A DNA stretch of 64,000 bases from VRUE01 sp035605695 (GTDB lineage Bacteria > Actinomycetota > Thermoleophilia > Solirubrobacterales > 70-9), in assembly GCA_035605695.1 (NCBI GenBank), contig DATNGZ010000027.1:1-64000 (forward strand). Direction: 5' to 3'. The translations under genes and the position numbers were made by a program. The notes under the pieces were generated by a model. The model saw only the letters and a program-made list of their open reading frames with translations, was not told the origin of the DNA and made no database searches. Shown piece by piece: positions 33,309-43,009 of the stretch (within the stretch, counting starts at the first letter, position 1; each line of letters starts with the position of its first letter).

Positions 33309-33363
33309 CCCAAACTGCATCAAATTCCCCTTCCAGCAGGCAGGGAATTTGATGCAGTTTGGG
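33309..33363. repeat. 55-bp palindromic element (family 3), copy 2, at the ecfT/ecfA junction
   Basis: The 21-bp perfect arms (33309-33329 and 33343-33363) contain AACTGCATCAAATTC, with a loop holding CCAGCAGGC. In reverse complement it matches the copy at 16786-16836, loop included, with compensatory stem changes. It encodes the last 14 residues and the stop codon of EcfT. Confidence 0.87.
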
Positions 33364-34264
33364 AGTTGATCGGGAGGGAGCCGACAACCCGGCGGGGGCG
33401 GCGTCGCCAGGGGGCGAGGCCGCTGAGTACGAGCAGGGCTGAGAGAGCGAGCGTGCCTGGACTGAGTCCGACCTCGATCGAGGGGTATTCGCTGAAGGCG
33501 TCGGCGCCGAGCGCCTTGGCGCTGATCGCGACGATGAGAACCAGAGCGCCCGTTGCGTAAAAGCGGCGGTCGTAGCGCGTGCGGCGGCCGCTGCGGTTCT
33601 TGGCGCGCGGGGCGTCCAGGGAGTAGCCGCGCAGCTCGAGCGTCGCCGCTACGTCGACGGCGCGGTCGAGCGATCCGGCCAGCAGTCTGCGTGCCAGCGA
33701 CGCCTTGCCGACCGGCGCCGCTCCCGGGCCGCGGAGCTTGGACGCGTCACGGAGGCGGGCCGCGTCGGCCGCCGCTACCGGGACGAGACGCGAGACCAGG
33801 GTCGCCGTCAGGGCCGAGCGCCCCGCCAGCGGCCGCAAAGCACGCAGGACGCGGTCGGGATCGACGCAGGCGGAGTAGACAGCGAAGGCGACCATCACGA
33901 CCGCGGCGCGGAGGCCGAGGATGGCGCCGGCGGCTATCGCCTCGGCGGTGACGTCGACCTGGCCGAAGATCGGCCACTCGCCGAGCCGGGCCAGCACGGT
34001 CTCGCCGCGGCTGACGACCAAAGCGTTGACGAAGACGATCAGCAGGGCCAGGGTCAGGCTCATCCAGAGCGCCGCGCGGACCGCCGCGCGGGCGCCGGCG
34101 AGGCGTCCGGCCAGGACCAGGCCGGCGCCGGTCGCGGCGAGCACGATCGGGTTCGAGTAAAGGAAGGCAACCGCGATCAGCGAGCCCAGATAGACGACCG
34201 CGGCGGCCGGTGACGCAGCCTGCAGCGGCCCCGGCTTCGGCATGTAGGCGAAGGGCGATCTCAT
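33320..34264 (-). CDS. ecfT: Energy-coupling factor transmembrane protein EcfT
   Basis: EcfT joins the S-component to the ATPases. The 314-aa product has about six helices and the two coupling motifs with Arg-Gly (SKLRGPG and TLELRGYSL) in the cytoplasmic region that contacts EcfA. A C-terminal extra helix region (FSEYPSIEVGLSPGTLALSA) follows. ATG 34264 overlaps the upstream lipoprotein stop. The terminal SQTASNSLPAGRGI is the translation of a palindromic repeat, so the native C-terminus has been altered. Confidence 0.92.
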   Translation of the reverse strand: MRSPFAYMPKPGPLQAASPAAAVVYLGSLIAVAFLYSNPIVLAATGAGLVLAGRLAGARAAVRAALWMSLTLALLIVFVNALVVSRGETVLARLGEWPIFGQVDVTAEAIAAGAILGLRAAVVMVAFAVYSACVDPDRVLRALRPLAGRSALTATLVSRLVPVAAADAARLRDASKLRGPGAAPVGKASLARRLLAGSLDRAVDVAATLELRGYSLDAPRAKNRSGRRTRYDRRFYATGALVLIVAISAKALGADAFSEYPSIEVGLSPGTLALSALLVLSGLAPWRRRPRRVVGSLPINSQTASNSLPAGRGI

Positions 34265-35178
34265 CGCAGCGGCAGTGGTGTCTCCTCCCCCCCTTCGACC
34301 GCGACCGCGTAGTGGTCGCGCAGGTCGTCGGCGTTGAGCAAGCCCGCGGCGCTCTCGACCCCCGCCGCGCTGGTGCCGCTGATGACCCAGACCGGCGGCG
34401 CGTCGTAGCGGCGTGTCGCCGCGACCAGGCCGGCGTTACTGCCGAAGGTCCGTCCCACCTTGCCGTCTTCACCCAACCCCTGCAGCTCGTATTCGTCGCC
34501 GCCCTGTTGAAAATCGGCGAAGACGCCGCTGGTCTGCTGCCCCTTCTCGATCTGGGCCACCGCCGGGTCGCTCCGCAGCCGCGCCCATGGCCCAACCAGC
34601 ACCCGGATCGCACCCTCGGGCGAGCCCTTCGCCAGTGAGGCACCCGCGCCTTCGAGGCTGCCCCGCACCGCATTGCACGCGTCGCCACCGCCCATGCACT
34701 CGACCGCGACCGGGTGGCGCTTGCCGTCGTAACCGCCGAGGAAGGGCTGTGGCCAGGAGCCGACCACTGCCGGCACCCGCATCGTCCCGCTCCAGTCGCG
34801 GTAGTCCCACCAGACCGACTCTCCGCCGTGCAGCGGGTAGTCGGCCGCGCCTACCGTCGCCTCGACCCCGTCGACGTAGAAGAACCAGTCGAGCGAGTGA
34901 TCGACGCTCTCCCGCGCTTCCAACCCCTCGATCGACTGCACGAAGCCGCCGCCGTAACGGGTCGAGATATCGGCGCTGCCTTCGAGCGCCCGCATCACCG
35001 TGTCGGATTCGTTGACGTCGCCAAGCCGGCGGTGAAGCACCGGCACGGTCCCGTAGTCCCGCGTCACCGTCAGCTCGACGTCGTCCAACCCCTTGCCGGG
35101 GCCGAGGCCGCAGCCGGCGGCCGCAAGCGCTGCCAAGAGCAGCAGCGCAATCGCGACCGCCGTGCCGGGCCCCCGCAT
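34261..35178 (-). CDS. DUF4430 (transcobalamin C-terminal-like) lipoprotein
   Basis: This is a 305-aa exported lipoprotein with a signal peptide ending in the lipobox LAAAGC. It is followed by a DUF4430-type domain: SDTVMRALEGSADISTRYGG, then GFVQSIEGL, SLDWFFYVDGVE and LHGGESVWWDYRDW. The same fold forms the C-terminal beta domain of transcobalamin and intrinsic factor. A roughly 150-residue C-terminal region (RVPAVVGSWPQPFLGGYDGK, then NADDLRDHYAVAVEGGE) is unassigned. It is the second gene after the B12 riboswitch, so B12 capture at the cell surface is likely. Confidence 0.82.
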   Translation of the reverse strand: MRGPGTAVAIALLLLAALAAAGCGLGPGKGLDDVELTVTRDYGTVPVLHRRLGDVNESDTVMRALEGSADISTRYGGGFVQSIEGLEARESVDHSLDWFFYVDGVEATVGAADYPLHGGESVWWDYRDWSGTMRVPAVVGSWPQPFLGGYDGKRHPVAVECMGGGDACNAVRGSLEGAGASLAKGSPEGAIRVLVGPWARLRSDPAVAQIEKGQQTSGVFADFQQGGDEYELQGLGEDGKVGRTFGSNAGLVAATRRYDAPPVWVISGTSAAGVESAAGLLNADDLRDHYAVAVEGGEETPLPLR

Positions 35179-35182
35179 CGGA

Positions 35183-35932
35183 TCAGCCCCCGCCGCAGGC
35201 CCCGCTGACGCAGACCGCGACCTGGTTCGACGGGATGTCCGTGCCGTGGGTTGCGGTCAGTACGGTCGGTGCCGAGAGCGTCACCGTCGCCGTTCCGTCG
35301 GCAGCGGTCGGCGCGCTGGCGCCGGTCACGGTGACGCCGGCCGCCGGCGTCTTTTTCCCTTTGTCGTCATAGGAGAAGACGCTGACCGCAAACGGCTTGC
35401 CGAGCTCGGCTTCGTGCGGCGCGACCAGCGACAGCTCTTCGGGGTAGGGGTATGGCTCCAGCGCCCAGAGGACTTCGTCGCCCGCGTGCAGCTTGACCAG
35501 TTCGCCGCCCTTGTTCGGGTTCTTGTGGTTGACCTTGAGGTACCAGGAGAGCTTCTTGGTCGTCTTCGACTTGCCGATCCCGCACAGCCCGAGGCCGAAT
35601 TCGGAAAGGAAGTGGTCGGTGAGCAGCAGAGGACGCAACGCCGGCGTCAGCTTCGAGGCCTGGCCCAGCACACCGAGGGCCGTCGCGCCTTTGATCTGCA
35701 CCGACTTACCGCTGCCGCCGGTCCCGGCGCCGAGGCAGGTCGCCTTGGGGCTGGTCTTGATCGAGGTCGTCTTGGCGCCGATGAACTGTTCACTCAGCGT
35801 TTTGCCACCGCTGCCGACCACACGCAGATCGACGCGAGTTCCCTTGGCCCCGGCAAACGCCGCGGTCGAGAGCAACAACAGGAGAGCCAGCGCGCACGCG
35901 GCGGCCAGCCGGAATGGAACGAGTCTTGGCAT
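35183..35932 (-). CDS. Exported DUF4430-like protein with C-terminal Ig-like domain
   Basis: This is a 249-aa secreted protein with a Sec signal (LAAACALALLLLLSTAAFAG). A DUF4430-like domain follows (GATALGVLGQASKLTPALRP, then GLGLCGIGKS, KLSWYLKVNHKNPNKGG and LHAGDEVLWAL), then an Ig-like module (LGKPFAVSVFSYDDKGKKTP and DGTATVTLSAP). No lipobox is visible. It is the first gene downstream of the cobalamin riboswitch, and the next gene begins 4 bp after it. A role in binding cobalamin or presenting it to the ECF transporter is inferred from context. Confidence 0.8.
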   Translation of the reverse strand: MPRLVPFRLAAACALALLLLLSTAAFAGAKGTRVDLRVVGSGGKTLSEQFIGAKTTSIKTSPKATCLGAGTGGSGKSVQIKGATALGVLGQASKLTPALRPLLLTDHFLSEFGLGLCGIGKSKTTKKLSWYLKVNHKNPNKGGELVKLHAGDEVLWALEPYPYPEELSLVAPHEAELGKPFAVSVFSYDDKGKKTPAAGVTVTGASAPTAADGTATVTLSAPTVLTATHGTDIPSNQVAVCVSGACGGG

Positions 35933-35961
35933 TTAAGCCACCCTTTCCTCGAGGGTTGTCA

Positions 35962-36137
35962 TGGCTGGCCGGGGACAGGTCTCCTGGCTCCCGGGGTGAG
36001 TCGGCCGCACCTTCCCGGGGAATCTGTGTCCTCCCCAGTGGCTGGCGCAAAAGCGCCCGCGACGTCCTTGACCCGGTCACAGTGGCGGGACCGCGCCGGC
36101 TTTTCACCGGACTTCCCTTGACCACCGACCGATTACG
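35962..36137 (-). promoter_or_regulatory. Cobalamin (B12) riboswitch
   Basis: Read on the minus strand, the sequence has the full B12-box consensus: GGGAAGTCCGGTGAAAAGCC, then CCCGCCACTGTGA, an internal GCGCTTTTGCGCC hairpin, CCGGGAAGGTG, and the 3' AGCCAGGAGACCTG. It ends about 30 nt before the start codon of the first exported protein, whose GGAAAGG ribosome site may be sequestered when B12 binds. It places the whole five-gene operon downstream under B12 repression. Confidence 0.95.
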
Positions 36138-36288
36138 CCGGCGAGTCTATCCGCTGGGGCGGGACGCGAGGCGACCGAGGCTCCGGAGGTCAAGTCCCCG
36201 AGTGCTGAATTTTCGTCCAGCGGTCTTTTCTCTTCCAGTAGTCGTGGCTAGGCTCGCCGCCGCAAGCGTTCTGACCAAAGGGGGAAAG

Positions 36289-36987
36289 ATGAGAGAGGGA
36301 ATACGCCTACCTTCGCCGGCTCTGGCGGTTTCGGTTTTAGCGCTGTTCATCGCCCTCGGTGGCACGGTCTACGCAGCGAAGAAGGCGAGGATCGACGGCA
36401 AGACGGTGAAAGTGAAGTCCCTCCCCGGCAACCGCCTGAAGCTGCGCTCGATCCCGGCCAACCGGCTCAAGCCGGGGATTCTCGAAACCGCCGGTTCGAA
36501 CCAGAAGGCGCTGATCACCGGCGCCGAAATCGACGAGCTGAGCCTCGGCCAGGTGCCCAACGCGGCGCACGCCGAAACCGCGGATTTGGCCAAAAGCGCG
36601 ACCGACGCCCAGACCGCACTCAACGCGGTCAACGCGATCACGGCTCAATCCGTCAACGGCCACGAAGCCGGCTGCCTGCCCGGCACCCAGGCCTTCGCCG
36701 GCGCCTGCTGGCAGAGCTCCTCGAGCGAAACGGCGGTGAGCGCACCGGCCGCGGCCAACTCCTGCGCGGTGCAGGGCGGTGAACTACCCGAGGCGCTCGA
36801 GCTTGCGGCCTTCTCTCAACAGCCGGGCGTGGTGTTGGATAACGGAACAGAGTGGACGAGTGATATTCCAGTCTTCACTGACGAAAATATCTTCGCCGTC
36901 GTAACGGTTTCCGCAGGCGGGGACTTCGATTTCGCATCGTTCTCAAACTCTCACAAATTCCGCTGCGTGATCCCACTACTCAGGTAA
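36289..36987 (+). CDS. Secreted protein of unknown function
   Basis: This is a 232-aa exported protein. ATG 36289 follows a strong AAGGGGGAAAG site, and an N-terminal hydrophobic segment (ALAVSVLALFIALGGTVYAA) acts as signal or anchor. The mature part has short repeated Asn-Arg-Leu-Lys motifs (GNRLKLRSIPANRLK), an Ala-rich stretch and a C-terminal domain with four cysteines (CLPGTQAFAGACW onward). Similar proteins seem frequent in Solirubrobacterales, but I know no function. It diverges from the B12 riboswitch. Confidence 0.8.
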   Translation: MREGIRLPSPALAVSVLALFIALGGTVYAAKKARIDGKTVKVKSLPGNRLKLRSIPANRLKPGILETAGSNQKALITGAEIDELSLGQVPNAAHAETADLAKSATDAQTALNAVNAITAQSVNGHEAGCLPGTQAFAGACWQSSSSETAVSAPAAANSCAVQGGELPEALELAAFSQQPGVVLDNGTEWTSDIPVFTDENIFAVVTVSAGGDFDFASFSNSHKFRCVIPLLR

Positions 36988-37003
36988 GCGGGGGCACGCT
37001 CGT

Positions 37004-37741
37004 TCAGGTTTCGACCAGGCCGCGCTCGAGCGCGTAGCGGACCAGCTCGGCGCGGCTCGAGAGGCGCAGCTTCTGCTGGATGTGGGCGCGGTGGCTCTCC
37101 ACCGTGCGGATGCTGATGAAGAGCTGCTCGGCGACCTCGGCGTTGGTGTGGCCGAGGGCGATCAGGCGCAGGACGTCGCGCTCGCGCTCGCTCAGCTCGT
37201 CGGCCTGGCGGGCTTCCGCCCCGGCCGCGAGCCGGGCGCCCAGCGCCGGCTGCAGGTAGGTGTCGCCGGCGGCGGCGCTGCGCACCGCCTGCACCAGCTC
37301 GGCGTCGGCAGCCTCCTTCAGCACGTAGCCGCGCACCCCCGCCTGCAGCGCCCGGCGGGCGAAGGCGGGCTCGTTCTGCATCGTCAGCACAACGATCTCG
37401 GTGCCGGGCGAAGCCGCGAGGATGTCGGGCACCGCCTCAAGGCTTGAGCGACCCGGCATGTTGAGGTCGAGCAGGAGCACGGTTGGTTTGTGACCGCGGA
37501 CGTAGCGCAGCGCCGTATCCGCGTCGCCGGCCTCGGCCACCACCTCGAAACCGGGCTCGGCGTCGAGCAGCATCCGCAGCGCGTTGCGGATCACGGTGTG
37601 GTCGTCGGCGAGGACGATCGACGTCGTCGCTGACTCCGGCGAGTGGCGCGGTGCCGCTTCGGCGCTCACCCCAGCGAGGTTAGCGGCACTGGCAGTCCCG
37701 TAAACGGATGTCACCGTTTCATCTAAGCGCTCACAGGCCAT
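37004..37741 (-). CDS. NarL/LuxR-family response regulator
   Basis: This is a 245-aa regulator. An extended N-terminus of about 40 residues precedes a receiver domain (VLADDHTVIRNALRMLL, phospho-acceptor in VLLLDLNMPG, LKEAADAELVQAV) and a C-terminal LuxR helix-turn-helix (LSERERDVLRLIALGHTNAE, then SIRTVESHRAHIQQKL). It is divergent from the GAF histidine kinase at 37864, its probable partner. The start may lie downstream of ATG 37741. Confidence 0.9.
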   Translation of the reverse strand: MACERLDETVTSVYGTASAANLAGVSAEAAPRHSPESATTSIVLADDHTVIRNALRMLLDAEPGFEVVAEAGDADTALRYVRGHKPTVLLLDLNMPGRSSLEAVPDILAASPGTEIVVLTMQNEPAFARRALQAGVRGYVLKEAADAELVQAVRSAAAGDTYLQPALGARLAAGAEARQADELSERERDVLRLIALGHTNAEVAEQLFISIRTVESHRAHIQQKLRLSSRAELVRYALERGLVET

Positions 37742-37863
37742 CTCGCCATCGGTGTTTTCCCGCGAACCCTGCTCAGTCAGGATGAATTGAGCAAAACGGC
37801 GTAGAGCGGTAGCATGGGAGTGCCAAAAAGCTCGGAGGTGGGCTCGGTAAATGGCACAGGGAA

Positions 37864-39567
37864 ATGAGTAGCGGGGCCCTTGATGAGCCGCGCCTGAGGG
37901 AGCTGATCGACGTCGGGCGCAGCCTCATGGCCGAGCTTGATCCCGAGGTCATCTTCCGCCGCGTGCTCGAGGTGGCCTGCGAGCTGACCGGGGCGCGCTA
38001 CGCCGCGCTCGGCGCGCTCGACGAGGACCGCCACGAGCTGGAGCGCTTCATCACCCACGGCATCGACGAGGCGGGGCACCGCGCGATTGGCAACCTGCCG
38101 CGCGGCCGCGGCATCCTCGGCCTGCTGATCGAGCAGCCGCGGCCACTGCGGCTCAGCGACGTCGGCGCCCACCCTCGCTCTTACGGCTTCCCCCCGGCCC
38201 ACCCACCGATGTCGACCTTCCTCGGCGTCCCGGTGTTGATCCGCGGCCACGCCTGGGGAAACCTCTACCTGACCGAGAAGGAGGACGGGGAGTTCGACGA
38301 TGCCGACGAGCAGTCGGCGGTGATCCTCGCTGAGTGGACCGCGATCGCGGTGGACAACGCGCGCCTCTACCGCAGCGTCCAGCGGCGCAGCGATGAGATG
38401 GAGCGGGCCGTGCATAAACTCGAAGCAACGACCGAGATCGCCCGCGCCGTCGGCGGTGAGACCGACCTCGGCCGGATCCTCGAGATCGTCGTCAAGCGCG
38501 GCCGGGCGCTGGTCGAAGCCCGTTCACTGCTGATCCTGCTGCGTGACGGCGACGAGCTAGCCCCCGCCTCGATCGCCGGCGATCGCGAAGGACCGGTGGT
38601 CGAGGGACGAATCCCGATAGCCGGCTCGATCCCCGGCCAGGTCTTCGAAGCCCGGGAGCCGCGTCGGGTGATCGACCTCGACCCGAGCCTGATGGCGCGC
38701 CCCGGCCGACCCGAGGCCGGCGTCACCGCGATGCTCGTCCCGCTCGTCTTCCGCGGCCAGGCGCTCGGCGTCCTCGTCGCCCTCGACCCACTTGGCCGGG
38801 ACTCGGGCTTCAGCGATGAGGACGAGCAGGACCTCGTCTCCTTTGCCGCCAGCGCCGCGATCGCCGTCGCCACCGCCCAGTCGATCGCCGAGGAACGGAC
38901 TCGCGAAAGCATCGCCGCGACCGAGCGCGAGCGTGGCCGCTGGGCGCGCGAGCTGCACGACGAGTCATTGCAGAGCCTGGCCGGCCTGCGCGTGCTGCTC
39001 TCCGCCGCGCGGCGCAGCGACGCCGCGGAGACCGACCGGCTGCTGGAACAGGGAATCGGGCAGGTCGACGGGGCGATCGCCGAGATGCGCCGCTTGATCG
39101 CCGACCTGCGCCCGACCACGCTCGACGAGCTGGGGCTCGGCGCCGCGCTGGAAGCGCTCGCCGAACGCCTGAACGCCAGCGGCACGATCGAAGTCGACCT
39201 CGATCTCGATATCGCCTACCACTCCGGCCGTACCAAGCAGCGGCTGGTCGGCGAGATCGAGGACGCCGCCTACCGTTTGGTCCAGGAGGCGCTGAACAAC
39301 GCGGCGCGCCACGGCGGAGCGGATCGGGCCAAAGTCGAGGTGATCGAGAGCGGCGAGAAACTTCGGCTGCGGATCTCCGACCAGGGCCGCGGCTTCGACC
39401 CGAGCGCAAGAACTGACGGCTTCGGCCTAATTGGCATGCACGAACGCGTCACCCTCGCGGGGGGAACGCTGGAGCTGCAGAGCTCGCCAGGAGCCGGCAC
39501 CACGATCACCGCAATCCTCCCCGCCCGCCACCGCGAAGGCGAGAACAAAGGCGAAAAAGCAGCCTGA
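37864..39567 (+). CDS. GAF-domain sensor histidine kinase (DevS/NarX-like)
   Basis: This is a 567-aa soluble kinase with two GAF domains (about residues 25-165 and 190-345). A HisKA_3 dimerisation domain follows with the phospho-histidine H365 in RWARELHDESLQSL, then a HATPase with LVQEALNNAARHGGA and GFGLIGMHERV. This layout matches DevS/DosS-type sensors of redox or gas signals, but no haem ligand can be read with certainty. The divergent NarL regulator is the likely target. Confidence 0.92.
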   Translation: MSSGALDEPRLRELIDVGRSLMAELDPEVIFRRVLEVACELTGARYAALGALDEDRHELERFITHGIDEAGHRAIGNLPRGRGILGLLIEQPRPLRLSDVGAHPRSYGFPPAHPPMSTFLGVPVLIRGHAWGNLYLTEKEDGEFDDADEQSAVILAEWTAIAVDNARLYRSVQRRSDEMERAVHKLEATTEIARAVGGETDLGRILEIVVKRGRALVEARSLLILLRDGDELAPASIAGDREGPVVEGRIPIAGSIPGQVFEAREPRRVIDLDPSLMARPGRPEAGVTAMLVPLVFRGQALGVLVALDPLGRDSGFSDEDEQDLVSFAASAAIAVATAQSIAEERTRESIAATERERGRWARELHDESLQSLAGLRVLLSAARRSDAAETDRLLEQGIGQVDGAIAEMRRLIADLRPTTLDELGLGAALEALAERLNASGTIEVDLDLDIAYHSGRTKQRLVGEIEDAAYRLVQEALNNAARHGGADRAKVEVIESGEKLRLRISDQGRGFDPSARTDGFGLIGMHERVTLAGGTLELQSSPGAGTTITAILPARHREGENKGEKAA

Positions 39568-39571
39568 GAGC

Positions 39572-39943
39572 TCAGGCCCCGAGCATGGCTAGGTAGAAGC
39601 TGTATTCGCGGCGGTCGGGGCGCAGGTTGGAGGCGAGCGCGAGGTGATGGCGAGCGCGCTCGATCTCGCCCGTCTTGGCCAACGCCCGGCCGAGGCAGAA
39701 GTGGGCGTAGTCGTTGACCTGATGGCGCTCGACCACGGCCTTGAACTCGACCGCGGCGGCGGCGAAGCGGCCGGAGCGGAAGTAGGCGCGGCCCAACGCC
39801 TCGCGCACCGAGGCCTTCTCCGGCGCCCGCCGCGCCGCCTCCTCCAGCGGCTCGGCCGCGTGCTCGAAGTCCTGCTCCTCGAGCAACTCGATGCCACGCC
39901 GGTAAAGCGTGAAGGTGGAGTCGGCTTCTGGCTCCGCGGCCAT
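39572..39943 (-). CDS. Small TPR-repeat protein
   Basis: This is a 123-aa cytoplasmic protein made of about three tetratricopeptide repeats (LYRRGIELLEEQDFEHAAEP, then VREALGRAYFRSGRFAAAAV and YAHFCLGRALAKTGEIERAR). It is probably a protein-interaction adaptor. It lies between the histidine kinase (convergent, 4 bp apart) and the GMC oxidoreductase, which starts 1.6 kb upstream on the same strand and ends 22 bp before this gene's start. Confidence 0.88.
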   Translation of the reverse strand: MAAEPEADSTFTLYRRGIELLEEQDFEHAAEPLEEAARRAPEKASVREALGRAYFRSGRFAAAAVEFKAVVERHQVNDYAHFCLGRALAKTGEIERARHHLALASNLRPDRREYSFYLAMLGA

Positions 39944-39965
39944 CGACCAAGTGTAGGAGCCGCGC

Positions 39966-41546
39966 TCAGGCGGCTTCCATCGCTCCCGCCTCCGCGGCGA
40001 GGGGCTTGCCGTAGCGAATCAGGTCGGCGGCGCGCTCGGCGATCGCGATCGTCGGCGCGTTGGTGTTGCCGCGCGGAACCGTCGGCATCACCGAGGCATC
40101 GATGACGCGCAGGCTCTCGAGCCCCTCGACCCGCAGCTCGGCATCGACGACCGAGCCGATCGCGCAGGTACCGACCGGGTGGTAGATCTCGTAGGTGGTC
40201 GCGGCGATGTGGGCGCGCAGGGCGCCGTCGGAATCGTCGCTGGGCCCGGTGAAAGGTGCGGCGCAGTAGGGCTTGAGCGAAGGCTGGGCGCAGATCTCCT
40301 GGGCCAGGCGTTCCGCCTCGATCATCCGCGTCATGTCGGCCTCGGACTCATAGAAGGCATTGCGGATGATCGGCATCGCGGTCGGGTCGTTGGAGGCGAG
40401 CCGCACCGAGCCGCGGCTCTCGGCCGTGAGCAGGCAGGGCGAGACCCAGACGCCGTGGGCCTGTGGGTCGCCCATCCCCTCTTCGACGATGTGGATCGGG
40501 GCGAAGTGGAACTGCACGTCGGGCGCCTCGGCGCCGGCGCCGACCCGGGCGAAGGCCCCGGCCTCGGCCAGGTTGGAGGCGAAGGGACCTGTCTGGGAGG
40601 CTTCGAACTCGGCCATCGCCGCCGGCTCCAGCGCCGCCAGCAGGCTCTCCGGCTCGGGCGTGGTCCAGACCGTGTAGCTGGCCGGGTGGTCGCCGAGGTT
40701 CTCCCCCACCGCCGGCTGGTCGAGCAGCAGCTCGACTTCGCGCATCGCCAGGTGCTCGGCCGGGCCGACGCCGGAGAGCATCAGCAGCTTCGGCGAGTTG
40801 TAGGCGCCGCCGCAGAGGATCACCTCGCGCTCGGCGCGCAGCTCCTGCGCCTGGCCGAGCTGGGTCGCCTCGACCCCGACCGCGCGCACGCCCTCGAACA
40901 ACACTCGATTGACGTGCATGTAGGGCATCACGGTCAGGTTGGGCCGCTCGCTCGCCGGGTGCAGGTAGGAGACTGCGGCGCTCGCCCGCATCCCACCGCG
41001 CTGGGTCAGCTGGTACATGCCGGCGCCGTCCTGCTCGGCGCCGTTGAAGTCCTCGTTGCGGGTGAGCCCGGCCTCGACCGCGGCCTCGACGAAGGCGGGT
41101 GAGATCGCGTTGCCCGAGCGCTGATCGGAGACCGGCAGCGGGCCGCCGACCGCGTGCCACTCCGAGGCGCCGCGCTCGTTGTCCTCGGCCTTGAGGAAGT
41201 AGGGGAAGAGGTCCTCCCAGGCCCAGCCCGGCGCATCCCAGTCGTCGTAGTCGCGGCGGTTGCCGCGGATGTAGACCATCGCGTTGGTCGAGGAGGAGCC
41301 GCCGAGGACCTTGCCGCGCGGCAGCGAGACGCGGCGGCCGTTGCAGTTCGGCTCCGGCGCCGAGGCATAGTCCCAGTCGACCTCGGTGCGGGCCAGGGAG
41401 AGGTAGCCGAGCGGCACGTGAACGTTCGGGTTGACGTCCGGCGGACCGGCCTCGAGCAGGAGGACGCTGGTCTCCGGATCCTCCGAGAGTCGCGCCGCGA
41501 GGACACAGCCGGCAGAGCCCGCGCCGACGATCACGTAGTCGTACAT
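39966..41546 (-). CDS. GMC-family FAD oxidoreductase (choline-dehydrogenase-like)
   Basis: This is a 526-aa alcohol oxidase/dehydrogenase of the glucose-methanol-choline family. It has the ADP-binding motif VIVGAGSAGCVLAARLSEDP, GMC signature 1 (LPRGKVLGGSSSTNAMVYIR), signature 2 (GGAYNSPKLLMLSGVGP), and the active-site HPVGTC and PRGNTNAPTIAIAERAADLI near the C-terminus. ATG 41546 is preceded by AAGGAG; a 5-codon longer start is possible. The substrate is unknown, and no betaine pathway genes are adjacent. Confidence 0.93.
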   Translation of the reverse strand: MYDYVIVGAGSAGCVLAARLSEDPETSVLLLEAGPPDVNPNVHVPLGYLSLARTEVDWDYASAPEPNCNGRRVSLPRGKVLGGSSSTNAMVYIRGNRRDYDDWDAPGWAWEDLFPYFLKAEDNERGASEWHAVGGPLPVSDQRSGNAISPAFVEAAVEAGLTRNEDFNGAEQDGAGMYQLTQRGGMRASAAVSYLHPASERPNLTVMPYMHVNRVLFEGVRAVGVEATQLGQAQELRAEREVILCGGAYNSPKLLMLSGVGPAEHLAMREVELLLDQPAVGENLGDHPASYTVWTTPEPESLLAALEPAAMAEFEASQTGPFASNLAEAGAFARVGAGAEAPDVQFHFAPIHIVEEGMGDPQAHGVWVSPCLLTAESRGSVRLASNDPTAMPIIRNAFYESEADMTRMIEAERLAQEICAQPSLKPYCAAPFTGPSDDSDGALRAHIAATTYEIYHPVGTCAIGSVVDAELRVEGLESLRVIDASVMPTVPRGNTNAPTIAIAERAADLIRYGKPLAAEAGAMEAA

Positions 41547-41565
41547 ACCGCTCCTTCCCATTGCG

Positions 41566-41610
41566 GGTGCAACGCGTTACGGCTGTCGTGGAGCCAAAAC
41601 GCGTTTCACC
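41566..41610. repeat. 45-bp palindromic element (family 4), copy 1
   Basis: GGTGCAACGCGTTACGGCT pairs imperfectly with AGCCAAAACGCGTTTCACC. The copy at 52057-52101 has the same length and shares the GGTGCAACGCGTT start, CGGCTG and the AACGCGTT...CACC end. Both lie in divergent intergenic regions, here 20 bp upstream of the GMC oxidoreductase start. Confidence 0.78.
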
Positions 41611-41803
41611 GGACACCCGATCCGGCTTGGTCGAGTGTACGCCGAAATTGCGTGCGCACCAGGGAGATTTAGCGCGGCTGCTACGGTTGAGGGGTCGGGT
41701 TAGGCGCTTCGCCACCCGAGAGGTTCCGTTCCCTCCTTGCGCTTGCTTTGCATTTAGGGGTCGCTGGATCTCCCTGAATCGCATAAAAAGGAGTCACAAC
41801 ATC

Positions 41804-43005
<1,202 letters not shown>

Positions 43006-43009
<4 letters not shown>

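Noticed and set aside
35914..36288. N-terminal extension of the plus-strand secreted protein
   Set aside because: It would translate antisense through the cobalamin riboswitch. The strong ribosome-binding site and signal peptide place the start at 36289.
40348..41784. Minus-strand frame overlapping the GMC oxidoreductase
   Set aside because: An alternative frame of the same gene, with Arg-rich translation; the GMC frame carries all the signatures.
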